A DNA stretch of 64,000 nt from Gordonia sp. UBA5067 (GCF_002414845.1 NZ_DIAX01000086.1:12563-76562), one strand, 5' to 3'. Numbered from the stretch's first letter, positions 8,515 to 16,761 are shown. The notes: generated by a model not told the origin, from the sequence alone. Translations and numbers: made by a program.

Positions 8515-9722
8515 GACGTGATCTCCTTCTGTGTCCGGCGCACGAGACCGCCACCGATGATGAGGCGCTGGATCTCCGAGGTGCCTTCGTAGAGTCGCAG
8601 CAGGCGCACATCGCGGTAGATCCGCTCGACCGGCATCTCCCGCATATAGCCGCTGCCGCCATGAACCTGCACGGCCTTGTCGGCCACGTCGCCGACCATC
8701 TCAGTGCAGAAGAGCTTGGCGACCGACGGTGCGATCCGACGGTCCGCGCCGCTCACCCATTTCGCCGCGGCGTCGCGGACCAGAGCGCGACCGGCCATCA
8801 CTCCGGTCTGCATGTCGGCGAGCATCGCCTGGACCAGCTGAAAGTCCCCAATGGGGGTGCCGCCCTGGGTGGTCACCGCAGCATGGCGCAACGACTCGTC
8901 AAGTGCGCGCTGCGCGGTGCCGACAGCGATCCCGGCAATATGCACCCGGCCACGCGCCAGCGAGATCATTGCTGCGCGATACCCGACGTCGACGTCGCCG
9001 CCGACGAGCGCCGACGCTGGGACGCGCACCCCGTCGAAATGCACGTCGGCGGTCCACGAGCCCTCCTGGCCCATCTTCCGATCGTGCTCGGCGACGGAGA
9101 CGCCGGCGGCGTTGGCCGGGATGAGGAACACGGCGATACCAGTACCGCTGGCGTCCGCTGGGCGCACCCGCGCGAAAGTGACGAAGAGATCGGCGGTCGG
9201 CGCGTTGGTGATGAAGCATTTCGAGCCGTCGACGATCCAGTCGGAGTCCGCCTGGGCCTCGTCGATGCGGACAGCTTTGGTTCGTAGCCCCGCCGGGTTG
9301 GAGCCGGCGCCCGGTTCGGTCAGAGCAAACGAGGCGACGACGTCGCCGGAGGCGATCTTGGAGAGCCACTGGGCCTTCTGCTCGTCGGTGCCGAAGTTGA
9401 CGAGCACCTGCCCGGCGATGCCGTTGTTGGTACCAAACATGGAGCGCAGGGCGAGGCAGGTGTAGCCGAATTCTTGGGCGAGTTCGACGTCTTGCGCAAG
9501 GTCGAGGCCGAGGCCGCCCCACTCTTGCGGGATCGCGAAACCGAAGAGTCCGACGTCCTTGGCGGCTTGGCGCAGGTCGGCGGGGATGGCGTCACCGTCG
9601 GCGATTTCCCGCTCGCGCGGGACCACCTTGGTGCGGATGAATTCGCGGACGGTCGCGTGGATATCGGCGAAGTCGTCGGCGTCTACCTCGGCGCCGCCGA
9701 TGGCCGGGCTCGCATCGGACAT
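8511..9722 (-). CDS. Acyl-CoA dehydrogenase (FadE-type)
   Basis: A 403-residue acyl-CoA dehydrogenase with [18 protein letters not shown] in the beta domain, [12 protein letters not shown], and catalytic E379 in [12 protein letters not shown] chose ATG 9722 because GAGGAG (9728-9733) lies 5 nt upstream; a GTG at 9728 would overlap that site. It heads the operon with the SDR and the two hydratases. It differs clearly from the two GWMS-type FadE proteins in the cluster, so it probably acts at another step or on another chain length. Confidence 0.92.
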   Translation of the reverse strand: MSDASPAIGGAEVDADDFADIHATVREFIRTKVVPREREIADGDAIPADLRQAAKDVGLFGFAIPQEWGGLGLDLAQDVELAQEFGYTCLALRSMFGTNNGIAGQVLVNFGTDEQKAQWLSKIASGDVVASFALTEPGAGSNPAGLRTKAVRIDEAQADSDWIVDGSKCFITNAPTADLFVTFARVRPADASGTGIAVFLIPANAAGVSVAEHDRKMGQEGSWTADVHFDGVRVPASALVGGDVDVGYRAAMISLARGRVHIAGIAVGTAQRALDESLRHAAVTTQGGTPIGDFQLVQAMLADMQTGVMAGRALVRDAAAKWVSGADRRIAPSVAKLFCTEMVGDVADKAVQVHGGSGYMREMPVERIYRDVRLLRLYEGTSEIQRLIIGGGLVRRTQKEITS

Positions 9723-9804
9723 GCACACTCCTCGTCGCGTTGGGTCTGCGTCGGACTCTATGCGATCGTCGTCGGGCGGCGACCCACGAGTTGGCCGATC
9801 GGGG

Positions 9805-11052
9805 CTACCGTGCGGCGTAATTCTCCAGTAGCCGGCGGCCGATGATCATGCGCTGGATGTCGGCGGTCCCCTCGCCGATCAGGAGCATCGGCGCCTCACG
9901 GTAGAGCCGTTCGATCTCGAAGCCCTTCGCAAACCCGTAGCCGCCGTGGATGCGGAAGGAATCCTCGACAACGTCGTGGCAGTACTCCGAAGCCAGGAAC
10001 TTCGCCATTCCGGCCTCCAGGTCGTTACGCTCCCCGGAATCCTTGAGTCGCGCTGCGCGCACCACCATCTGGTGTGCTGCCTCCACCTTGGTGCCCATCT
10101 CGGCGAGGCGGAACAGCACGGCCTGGTGCTCAGCAATCGGCTTGCCGAAGGTCTTGCGTTCCTGCGCGTAGGCCGCCCCTAGCTCGAAGGCCCGATGCGC
10201 GACACCGACCCCACGCGCGGCGACGTTCACGCGCCCGACCTCGACGCCATCCATCATGTGGTAGAAGCCTCGGCCGGGCTCGCCGCCGAGTACCTCCTCG
10301 GCGCCGATCCGGAACCCGTCGAAGAGCATCTCGGTGGTGTCGATGCCCTTGTAGCCCATCTTGTCGATCTTTCCGGGGATGGTCAGCCCGGGTGCGACCT
10401 CGCCGAACCCGGGCGCCTTCTCAATCAGGAAAGCCGTGAGGCTTCGGTGGCGGGCGCCCGGGGCCTGCTCGTCGTCGGCGCCCTCGGCAACTGCGCCGGG
10501 CCCCGCTCCGCTCCCGGCGCCGGGCGTGCGCACCAACACCGCAACGAGCGACGATGTCGCGCCGTTCGTCAGCCACATCTTCTGCCCGTTGACGAGGTAG
10601 GAATCCCCGTCGCGCGTCGCGCTCGTCGTAATTGCGGCGACGTCGGAACCCAGCGCCGGCTCCGACATGGAGAACGCGCCCGTCAGCTCCCCGGCCGCCA
10701 GCCGTGGCAGGTACTTGGCCTGCTGTTCCGGCGTCCCGTGCCGCTGAATCAGATAGGCGACGATGAAGTGGGTATTGATCACGCCGGACACGCTCATCCA
10801 CCCGCGCGACAGTTCCTCCACGACCAGCGCGTAGGTCAGCAGCGATTCGCCCAGCCCGCCGAACTCCTCGGGGATCATCAACCCGAAGATCCCCATTTCC
10901 TTCATCTTCGCGACGATTTCGGCGGGGTATTCGTCGGCCGCCTCCAGCTCGGTGGCGACCGGAAGGATCGCGTCGTCGACGAAATCGCGGACCGTCGCGA
11001 GCATGTCGCGCTGCACGTTGGTGAGATCGGCGGTATCGCAAAGCCTGGTCAT
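9805..11052 (-). CDS. Acyl-CoA dehydrogenase (FadE-type) with an internal Gly/Ala-rich insertion
   Basis: A 415-residue paralogue of the FadE at 3952 (shared EELSRGWMSVSG, HGTPEQQAKYL, FSMSEPALGSDVAA). Catalytic E394 is in LIGEGTADIQRM. It is about 30 residues longer than that paralogue because of a low-complexity stretch at about residues 177-203, inside the beta domain between two strands (TPGAGSGAGPG and following). The DNA of this insertion contains a GC-rich element also found at the start of the flippase gene. The start lies only 17 bp from the divergent thiolase start. Function should be retained, as the insertion is in a surface loop (inference). Confidence 0.9.
   Translation of the reverse strand: MTRLCDTADLTNVQRDMLATVRDFVDDAILPVATELEAADEYPAEIVAKMKEMGIFGLMIPEEFGGLGESLLTYALVVEELSRGWMSVSGVINTHFIVAYLIQRHGTPEQQAKYLPRLAAGELTGAFSMSEPALGSDVAAITTSATRDGDSYLVNGQKMWLTNGATSSLVAVLVRTPGAGSGAGPGAVAEGADDEQAPGARHRSLTAFLIEKAPGFGEVAPGLTIPGKIDKMGYKGIDTTEMLFDGFRIGAEEVLGGEPGRGFYHMMDGVEVGRVNVAARGVGVAHRAFELGAAYAQERKTFGKPIAEHQAVLFRLAEMGTKVEAAHQMVVRAARLKDSGERNDLEAGMAKFLASEYCHDVVEDSFRIHGGYGFAKGFEIERLYREAPMLLIGEGTADIQRMIIGRRLLENYAAR
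10498..10521 (-). repeat. GC-rich short element inside the FadE gene
   Basis: Read on the minus strand, a 24-bp run begins GGCGCCGGGAGCGGAGC and ends GGGCCC. It encodes Gly-Ala-Gly-Ser-Gly-Ala-Gly-Pro in the insertion of this FadE. Two close relatives are at 28992-29017 and 29027-29053 in the flippase gene, also on the minus strand. Confidence 0.55.
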
Positions 11053-11069
11053 GGGTTAGAAACTAATGC
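11053..11069. promoter_or_regulatory. 17-bp gap between divergent FadE and thiolase starts
   Basis: Only 17 bp separate the ATG codons of two divergent genes, and no recognisable ribosome-binding site is present for either. At least one promoter must lie inside the opposite coding region, or transcription is leaderless. Confidence 0.45.
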
Positions 11070-12299
11070 ATGCGCGATGCAGTGATCTGTGAACCGATCC
11101 GCACCCCGGTGGGACGCTACGGTGGTGTCTTCGCGTCGGTGCCCGCCACGGATCTGGCGTCGACGGTGGTCCGCGAACTGGTCGCGCGGACCGGGATCAC
11201 CAGTGCTGACATCGACGACGCGCTGCTGGGCCAGTGCTACCCGAACGGCGAGGCGCCGGCCATGGGGCGCGTCGCGGTCCTCGACGCCGGGCTCGATGTC
11301 ACCGTGCCGGGTCTGCAGCTCGACCGCCGGTGCGGCTCGGGCCTGCAGGCGGTCGTCGACGCGGCGATGCGGGTACAGACCGGGATCTGCGATCTCGTCC
11401 TGGCGGGCGGCGTGGAGAGCATGAGCCAGGCCGAGCATTACGCGCTGGGATTGCGCTTCGGGTTGACCGGCGCCGGGAGCGACGCGAGTCCGACCAGCCA
11501 AGACTTCGATCTCCTCGATCGCATCAGCCGCGGCCGGGTCACCGCCGGCGGCAAGCTCCACCCCGTCGACGGCGGGATGCTCGAAACCGCGGAGAACCTT
11601 CGCGCTGAGTACGCGATCACCCGCGAAGCGCAGGACGAGCTCGCCTACGCCTCACACCGTCGCGCGGTGGCGGCGCAGCGGGCAGGCCGGTTTGCCGACG
11701 AGATCGTGCCGATCACGGTCGGCGACACCGTCGTCGACCGCGACGAACACCCGCGCCCGGACATCTCCCTGGACGTGCTGGCCGGGCTGAACCCGGTGCG
11801 CCGCAGAATCGACCCGGACGCGACGGTGACCGCCGGCAATGCCAGCGGTCAGAACGATGGGGCCGCCGTCTGCATCGTCACCACGCGGGCGAAGGCCGGC
11901 CAACTCGGGCTGAAACCCCTGGCGCGCCTGGTCACCTGGGCGGTGGCCGGTGTTGAGCCGTCACGTATGGGCATCGGTCCGGTGCCCGCGACTACCGCAG
12001 CATTGGCGCGTGCCGGGATCGGCCTGGCCGACCTGGATCTCATCGAACTCAATGAAGCCTTCGCCGCGCAGGTACTCGCCTGTACGGCGGCACTTGGTCT
12101 GGGTGACAACGATTTCGACCGCATCAACGTCAACGGCTCCGGCATTTCGCTCGGGCACCCCGTCGGCGCGACCGGTGTTCGGATCCTCGCGACGATGCTG
12201 CGTGAACTCGAGCGTCGCGACGGCCGCTACGCGCTGGAGACGATGTGCATCGGCGGCGGGCAGGGCATTGCGGCGATTTTCGAGCGCGCCGATGGCTGA
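11070..12299 (+). CDS. Acetyl-CoA acetyltransferase / thiolase
   Basis: A 409-residue thiolase, paralogous to the one at 5111. The nucleophile is C88 in QLDRRCGSGLQAVVD, with H363 in SLGHPVGATG and C393 in CIGGGQG. ATG 11070 is the only start consistent with the conserved N-terminus (RDAVICEPIRTPVGRYGG). Its last 8 nt overlap the start of the CoA-transferase gene. Two thiolases with the same DRRC signature in one cluster suggest two different ketoacyl-CoA intermediates. Confidence 0.92.
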   Translation: MRDAVICEPIRTPVGRYGGVFASVPATDLASTVVRELVARTGITSADIDDALLGQCYPNGEAPAMGRVAVLDAGLDVTVPGLQLDRRCGSGLQAVVDAAMRVQTGICDLVLAGGVESMSQAEHYALGLRFGLTGAGSDASPTSQDFDLLDRISRGRVTAGGKLHPVDGGMLETAENLRAEYAITREAQDELAYASHRRAVAAQRAGRFADEIVPITVGDTVVDRDEHPRPDISLDVLAGLNPVRRRIDPDATVTAGNASGQNDGAAVCIVTTRAKAGQLGLKPLARLVTWAVAGVEPSRMGIGPVPATTAALARAGIGLADLDLIELNEAFAAQVLACTAALGLGDNDFDRINVNGSGISLGHPVGATGVRILATMLRELERRDGRYALETMCIGGGQGIAAIFERADG

Positions 12300-13545
12300 C
12301 GTGCCGATGCGACCGCTCGACGGCCTGCGGGTGGTTGAGTTCGCGAGTTTCGTCGCGGGCCCGTCGGCGGGGATGACGCTGGCCCAGCTCGGAGCCGAGG
12401 TGATCCGCGTCGATCCATTGGGCGGGAACTCGGACTATCGGCGCTGGCCGCTCGCTGTCGGATCGCGCGCCGAGCGGGATCAGCGCGGCACGACGGGTGC
12501 GCCCGACGGCGAGAGCCTGTACTGGACGTCGCTGAACCGAGGCAAGAAGTCGATTGCGGTCGATGTCCGCAGTCCGGCGGGCCGGGAACTCGTGATCGCC
12601 TTGGCGACCGCCCCCGGCCCCGACGCGGGGATTTTCGTGGATAACAACGTCGGCCGACCGTGGCTCTCCCACGAGGTCTTGGCCGCTCGGCGCCCGGACC
12701 TGATCACCGTCCATTTCGAAGGCCACGCTGATGGTCGCGGTGCCGTCGACTACACGGTCAATGCCGAGGTCGGCGTACCGGAGTTGACCGGTCCGCCGGG
12801 CGTGGACCCGGTCAATCACGTCCTGCCGGCGTGGGATCTCATCGCGGGACAAACCGTGACCACCGCTCTCCTCGCCGCGGTCTATCGGCGCGGCCGCACC
12901 GGCGACGGCGCGCAGATCAACATCGCCTTGGCCGATGTCGCGGCGGCGTGGGTCGCCAATCTCGGCTGGCTCACCGAGGTGGACCAGCGCGGCGACCGTG
13001 CGCGCCACGGGAACTATCTGTACGGCAGCTTCGGCATCGACGTGGTGACTGCCGACGGTGGTCGCGTCTACGTCGTCGCGCTGACGCCGCGGCAGTGGAA
13101 GAACCTGACCGAGACAACCAGTACGACAACGGTTTTCGCCAATCTCGCCGAGTCGCTTCGCGCCGACTTCGTTACCGACGAGGGCCGCTATCTTCATCGG
13201 GAAGCCATCGCGGAGATCATCCGGCCATGGTTCCGGGAGCGGAGCACTGATCAGGTTCATCAGGCATTATCGGCCGGCGGCGTCCTCTGGGGCCCCTACC
13301 AATCCATGGGCGGCTTCACTGACGACTTTCACGCCCACCCCTCGTCGGCGCCCGTCCTCGTCGACCTCGAGCAGCCCGGCATCGGCCCGGTCATCTCCGC
13401 CAGTGCTCCCATGCGTTTCGGCGGTGAGTATTCCGGCGCGTCACCCGCCCATGAACTCGGTGCCGATACCGACGAGATTCTGGGGTCAGTGCTCGGCCTC
13501 TCCGCCGCCGAGTTGGGCGCTTTGCGCGTCGCTGGCACCATCTGA
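12292..13545 (+). CDS. CaiB/BaiF-type CoA transferase, 2-methylfumaryl-CoA isomerase (Mct)-like
   Basis: A 417-residue class III CoA transferase. Beyond the general CaiB fold it carries a set of motifs I recall from Chloroflexus Mct, which moves CoA within 2-methylfumaryl-CoA (mesaconyl-C1 to C4): GMTLAQLGAEVIRVDPLGG, the following DYRRWP, VDYTVNAE, VNHVLPAWD, GNYLYGSFG and VEQPGIG. I start it at ATG 12292, which overlaps the thiolase stop by 8 nt. In this context it may transfer CoA to or within a branched dicarboxylic acid. An ordinary intermolecular CoA transferase is the main alternative. Confidence 0.8.
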   Translation: MADVPMRPLDGLRVVEFASFVAGPSAGMTLAQLGAEVIRVDPLGGNSDYRRWPLAVGSRAERDQRGTTGAPDGESLYWTSLNRGKKSIAVDVRSPAGRELVIALATAPGPDAGIFVDNNVGRPWLSHEVLAARRPDLITVHFEGHADGRGAVDYTVNAEVGVPELTGPPGVDPVNHVLPAWDLIAGQTVTTALLAAVYRRGRTGDGAQINIALADVAAAWVANLGWLTEVDQRGDRARHGNYLYGSFGIDVVTADGGRVYVVALTPRQWKNLTETTSTTTVFANLAESLRADFVTDEGRYLHREAIAEIIRPWFRERSTDQVHQALSAGGVLWGPYQSMGGFTDDFHAHPSSAPVLVDLEQPGIGPVISASAPMRFGGEYSGASPAHELGADTDEILGSVLGLSAAELGALRVAGTI

Positions 13546-13546
13546 C

Positions 13547-13582
13547 CGTCGACTGTGTCCCGAATCTCGTCGACTGTGCCCG
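13547..13582 (+). repeat. Two tandem repeat units after the CoA-transferase stop
   Basis: CGTCGACTGTGTCCCG (13547-13562) and CGTCGACTGTGCCCG (13568-13582) start 1 bp after the stop codon. They share the layout, and much of the core, of the repeats at 3867 and 6334. Confidence 0.6.
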
Positions 13583-13684
13583 GGTCACGGTGGATTCGAC
13601 GGGGTAGCCGGTGACGAGGAGTGTTTAGCGTGTGGCAATTGGCGGTTACCAAGTCCGTGCACAGGTCGTGGCGCTACCGTTCTC

Positions 13685-13741
13685 TTGACCTGGGTGGAAC
13701 GTCAGACTTAGGGTGGACCACAGACCGATCGATCGCTCGGT
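13685..13741 (+). promoter_or_regulatory. Promoter and TetR-type operator of the ACAD/APH operon
   Basis: TTGACC (13685-13690) and TAGGGT (13709-13714) are separated by 18 bp and fit actinobacterial primary-sigma promoters. Just downstream, ACCGATCGATCGCTCGGT (13724-13741) is a near-perfect palindrome overlapping the expected transcription start, where a TetR-type repressor would act. The ATG at 13760 has GAAGTGGAGCAAGAAG before it. Confidence 0.6.
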
Positions 13742-13759
13742 TGGAAGTGGAGCAAGAAG

Positions 13760-14980
13760 ATGCCGATTGACCTGTCGTACTCACCTGAGGTTGACGACCT
13801 GGTAGCTCGTACCTCGGAGTTCATCGCCGAGCAGGTGCTGCCTGTGGAGAATCGGTTCGACGGCGACATCGAAGCCGCCGGCGGCGACGATCTGCGGCGG
13901 GAACTCAACGCGAAGGCGAAGGCGGCCGGCATCTTCGCCCCCCATGCGCCGGTCGAGTACGGCGGGCTCGGCCTGAACATGTCCGACCGCTCGCCGGTGT
14001 TCACCGCCGCCGGCGCCTCCACCTTCGGCCCGGTAGCGCTGCACATCGGCGCCCCCGACGAGGGCAACATTCACATGCTCGCCCACATCGCGAGCGAGCA
14101 CCAACGCGACAAATACCTCGGGCCGCTGGCCACTGGGGAGGTCCGAAGTGCATTCGCGATGACCGAACCCGCGCCGGCCGGGGCGGGCGCGGACCCCAAC
14201 CAACTGTCGACGACGGCGACCAAGGTCGACGGCGGCTGGACGATCTCCGGCCGCAAGCGGTTCATCACCGGCGCCGACGGGGCCGGTTTCTACATCATCA
14301 TGGCGCGCACCGCCGGGCAGGTCGGCGATCGTGGCGGCGCCACGATGTTCCTGGCGCCCGCCGAGACCTCCGGGATCAGCGTTGATCGGCACGTCAACGT
14401 CATCGACAAGTCGATGATCGGCGGTCACTGCGAGGTGACGTTTGCCGACGTCTTCGTCCCCGACGAGGATGTTCTCGGTGAGGTCGACGAGGGGTATCGC
14501 TATGCGCAGGTTCGATTGGGGCCCGCGCGCATGACGCACGTGATGCGGTGGCTCGGGTCGGCCCAGCGTGCCCACGCCGTTGCCGTCGACTACGTGCGCG
14601 ACCGCGACGGGTTCGGTGGCAAGCTCGCCGACCTCGGCATGATCCAGCAGATGGTGGCCGACAACGAGATTGACCTGGCCGCCGCGCGAGCCCTGCTGCA
14701 GCGAGCCTGCTACGAGCTGGATCAGGGCGAACACGCCTCGGATTCGACATCGATCGCCAAGACCTTCGGCGCCGAGGCGTTCTGCCGGGTTGCTGACCGC
14801 TCTATCCAGATGTGCGGCGGCCTGGGCGTCTCCGCGGACCTGCCGCTGGCACGCCTCGCCGATGAGCTACGACCGTTCCGGATCTACGACGGGCCGTCGG
14901 AAGTACATCGCTGGGCGATCGCCAAACGCGCCGTCGGCCGTGCCCGCAAGGCGGCCCAACGAAGGGGAGACCATGCCTGA
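13760..14980 (+). CDS. ACAD10/11-type acyl-CoA dehydrogenase with Asp at the catalytic position
   Basis: A 406-residue acyl-CoA dehydrogenase. At the position of the canonical catalytic glutamate (YEGT) it has RIYDGPSEVHR, so D377 replaces Glu and Pro replaces Thr. DGPxEVH is the signature I know from the ACAD10/ACAD11 group, which process phosphorylated 4-hydroxyacyl-CoAs. ITGADGAGFYIIM and GGLGVSADLPL are in the expected places. The next gene, overlapping by 8 nt, is an APH-type kinase, the second half of the fused eukaryotic ACAD10/11. A promoter with an operator-like palindrome precedes it. The function in gamma-hydroxy acid catabolism is inference from motif and context. Confidence 0.88.
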   Translation: MPIDLSYSPEVDDLVARTSEFIAEQVLPVENRFDGDIEAAGGDDLRRELNAKAKAAGIFAPHAPVEYGGLGLNMSDRSPVFTAAGASTFGPVALHIGAPDEGNIHMLAHIASEHQRDKYLGPLATGEVRSAFAMTEPAPAGAGADPNQLSTTATKVDGGWTISGRKRFITGADGAGFYIIMARTAGQVGDRGGATMFLAPAETSGISVDRHVNVIDKSMIGGHCEVTFADVFVPDEDVLGEVDEGYRYAQVRLGPARMTHVMRWLGSAQRAHAVAVDYVRDRDGFGGKLADLGMIQQMVADNEIDLAAARALLQRACYELDQGEHASDSTSIAKTFGAEAFCRVADRSIQMCGGLGVSADLPLARLADELRPFRIYDGPSEVHRWAIAKRAVGRARKAAQRRGDHA

Positions 14981-15989
14981 CCATCCGGGCCTGAGTGCCG
15001 AGGCGCTTCGAAAGTTGCTGACCGCCAACGGGGTTGATGTCGTCGGCGAGCTGAACATCGAGCTGATCAGCGGTGGGCGTTCCAACCTGACCTTCACCGT
15101 GTCCGACGATGAGCACCACTGGGTCGCCCGCCGCCCGCCGATGGGCGGACTGACCCCGTCGGCCCACGACATGGAGCGTGAATGGGCGGTCACCTCTGCA
15201 TTGGCGGCCACTGACGTTCCCGTCCCGCCGACCGTCGCGATCGACCGAAAGGGAGAGTTCATCGGGGCGCCCTGCACGATCGTCGAGTTCGTCGACGGCC
15301 AGGTGATTCGGACGGCCGAGGACTTGCGAGCATGGACCGACGAACAGGTGCAGGCCAACTTTGACTCGCTCGTTCATACGCTTGCCCGGCTGCATGCGGT
15401 CGACTATCAGGCCGTCGGACTCGGCGACTTCGGTCGGCCCGAGGGTTTCGCCGGGCGGCAGGTCAAACTGTGGGGCCGGCAGTGGGGTTTGGTGAAGACC
15501 CGCGAACTGTCCGACGTCGAGGCACTCGTCGCCAAACTCTCGGCCCGTGTCCCGAGCGATGCGCGCAACACGATCGTGCACGGCGACTTTCGCGTCGACA
15601 ACACCATCATCGGCCGGGACGATCCGGCCAGGGTGGCTGCGGTCGTCGACTGGGAGATGGCCGCGCTGGGTGACCCGCTCACCGATGCCGCGCTCATGTG
15701 TATCTATCGCCAACCCGTGTTTGCGACGGTCCTCGGCTTCGAGGCGGCGTGGACCAGCGACCGCTATCCGAATGCCGAGGAGATGGCGCAGGCCTACGCT
15801 GCGGCGACGGGAACAGACTTGGGCGACTGGGACTTCTACCTTGGCTTGGCGAATCTCAAACTCGGCGTCATCGCCGAGGGCATCACCCATCGGGCGCTGC
15901 TCGGCGGGTCATCGGGGGCAGTGGGCGCCGAGCGGGCCGCCGAGGCGACCGGTGCGTTCATCGCGGCGGGGCTGCGCGCCGTTTCGTAG
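14973..15989 (+). CDS. APH-family phosphotransferase, candidate 4-hydroxyacyl-CoA kinase
   Basis: A 338-residue aminoglycoside-phosphotransferase-fold kinase. The catalytic loop is VHGDFRVDNTII (D205, N210) and the metal Asp is D226 in VVDWEMAALGDP; the GGRSNLTF glycine-rich loop is near residue 35. ATG 14973 follows GAAGGGGAG and overlaps the dehydrogenase stop by 8 nt. In ACAD11 and the bacterial levulinate (Lva) pathway a kinase of this fold phosphorylates the 4-hydroxyl group of an acyl-CoA so that the dehydrogenase partner can eliminate it. Homologues in mycobacteria were historically misannotated as acyl-CoA dehydrogenases. An antibiotic-resistance role is unlikely in this context. Confidence 0.87.
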   Translation: MPDHPGLSAEALRKLLTANGVDVVGELNIELISGGRSNLTFTVSDDEHHWVARRPPMGGLTPSAHDMEREWAVTSALAATDVPVPPTVAIDRKGEFIGAPCTIVEFVDGQVIRTAEDLRAWTDEQVQANFDSLVHTLARLHAVDYQAVGLGDFGRPEGFAGRQVKLWGRQWGLVKTRELSDVEALVAKLSARVPSDARNTIVHGDFRVDNTIIGRDDPARVAAVVDWEMAALGDPLTDAALMCIYRQPVFATVLGFEAAWTSDRYPNAEEMAQAYAAATGTDLGDWDFYLGLANLKLGVIAEGITHRALLGGSSGAVGAERAAEATGAFIAAGLRAVS

Positions 15990-16673
15990 TCAGCGGAAGG
16001 TCGTGATCCCGCCGTCGCGGTCGGACAGGTGCAGGTGCTCGTTGACCGACAACACGGTCACGCCCTGACGCCCGACGATGACCCTGGTGATGGACGCGTT
16101 CATCATCGAGGCGGCCAGTTGTGGCCAGTGCTGCGCGGGGACGCCCAGCTGCTGGGCGAGCCACAGCGTGATTGAACCTGCCGACGACACGACGAGAACG
16201 TTGCGTCCCGACCCCGCCGATTCGACGGCGCGCTGGCCGGCGCGTGCCACGCGCCGCGCATACGCGTCGAACGACTCCGCCGCCGACTCGGCGACCTCGC
16301 CTCGGACCCACGCGCCCAAGACCGCGTCGAGGGACTGCTGGAAGCTGCGGCCGTCGGCCAACTGGGCCGTCGTGGGCGCACCCATGAGTCCGGCGAGATC
16401 GTACTCGTCCCACCCCTCGTCGATCGACGCGTCCGGTCGTTCGGCAAAGGCGTCGAGCACCCCGGCCAGCGTCTGCTGCTGCCGGGCCAGCCCCCCGCTC
16501 ACCGCGGTGGTGAACCGAGGGATCAGTCCGGACAGGACGGTACCGGTGACCTGCGCCTGCATCTGCCCGGTAGCGGTGAGGCCGCCCGAGATCGGACCGT
16601 CGTCGATGTGGTCGGCGGCGCCGTATGCCGACGCGTGCGCTTGACCGTGTCGTACCAGGTAGAGGGAACCCAT
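15990..16673 (-). CDS. Histidine phosphatase family protein (phosphoglycerate mutase-like)
   Basis: A 227-residue member of the histidine phosphatase superfamily. The phospho-acceptor is H9 in LYLVRHGQAHA, and the second His lies in a derived C-terminal context (VVSSAGSITLWLA replaces the usual SHG), so catalytic competence is uncertain. I start it at ATG 16673, next to the conserved beta-1. Its stop codon directly abuts the stop of the APH kinase gene, with no gap. The substrate is unknown; a link with the neighbouring kinase is possible but not supported beyond position. Confidence 0.8.
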   Translation of the reverse strand: MGSLYLVRHGQAHASAYGAADHIDDGPISGGLTATGQMQAQVTGTVLSGLIPRFTTAVSGGLARQQQTLAGVLDAFAERPDASIDEGWDEYDLAGLMGAPTTAQLADGRSFQQSLDAVLGAWVRGEVAESAAESFDAYARRVARAGQRAVESAGSGRNVLVVSSAGSITLWLAQQLGVPAQHWPQLAASMMNASITRVIVGRQGVTVLSVNEHLHLSDRDGGITTFR

Positions 16674-16731
16674 GGCATCAGCGTATCGGGTGACGCGGAC
16701 CACGATTCGGCGCTCGAGGGTGGTTCGCGTA

Positions 16732-16761
16732 TTGCATCGCGCGGCCTTGCGCTGCTAACTT
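16732..16761 (+). promoter_or_regulatory. Candidate promoter for the leader peptide and ROK gene
   Basis: TTGCAT (16732-16737) and TAACTT (16756-16761) are spaced by 18 bp. A start near 16768 would produce a leader of about 200 nt containing the polycysteine small reading frame. Confidence 0.5.

Noticed and set aside
13630..13770. Small reading frame starting at GTG 13630 after GAGGAG
   Set aside because: It runs through the promoter and operator of the ACAD/APH operon and its product has no pattern; the promoter reading is more coherent.
14973..15989. APH-fold gene as an aminoglycoside resistance gene
   Set aside because: It overlaps an ACAD10/11-type dehydrogenase and resembles acyl-CoA-linked kinases, so resistance is not a sensible reading.
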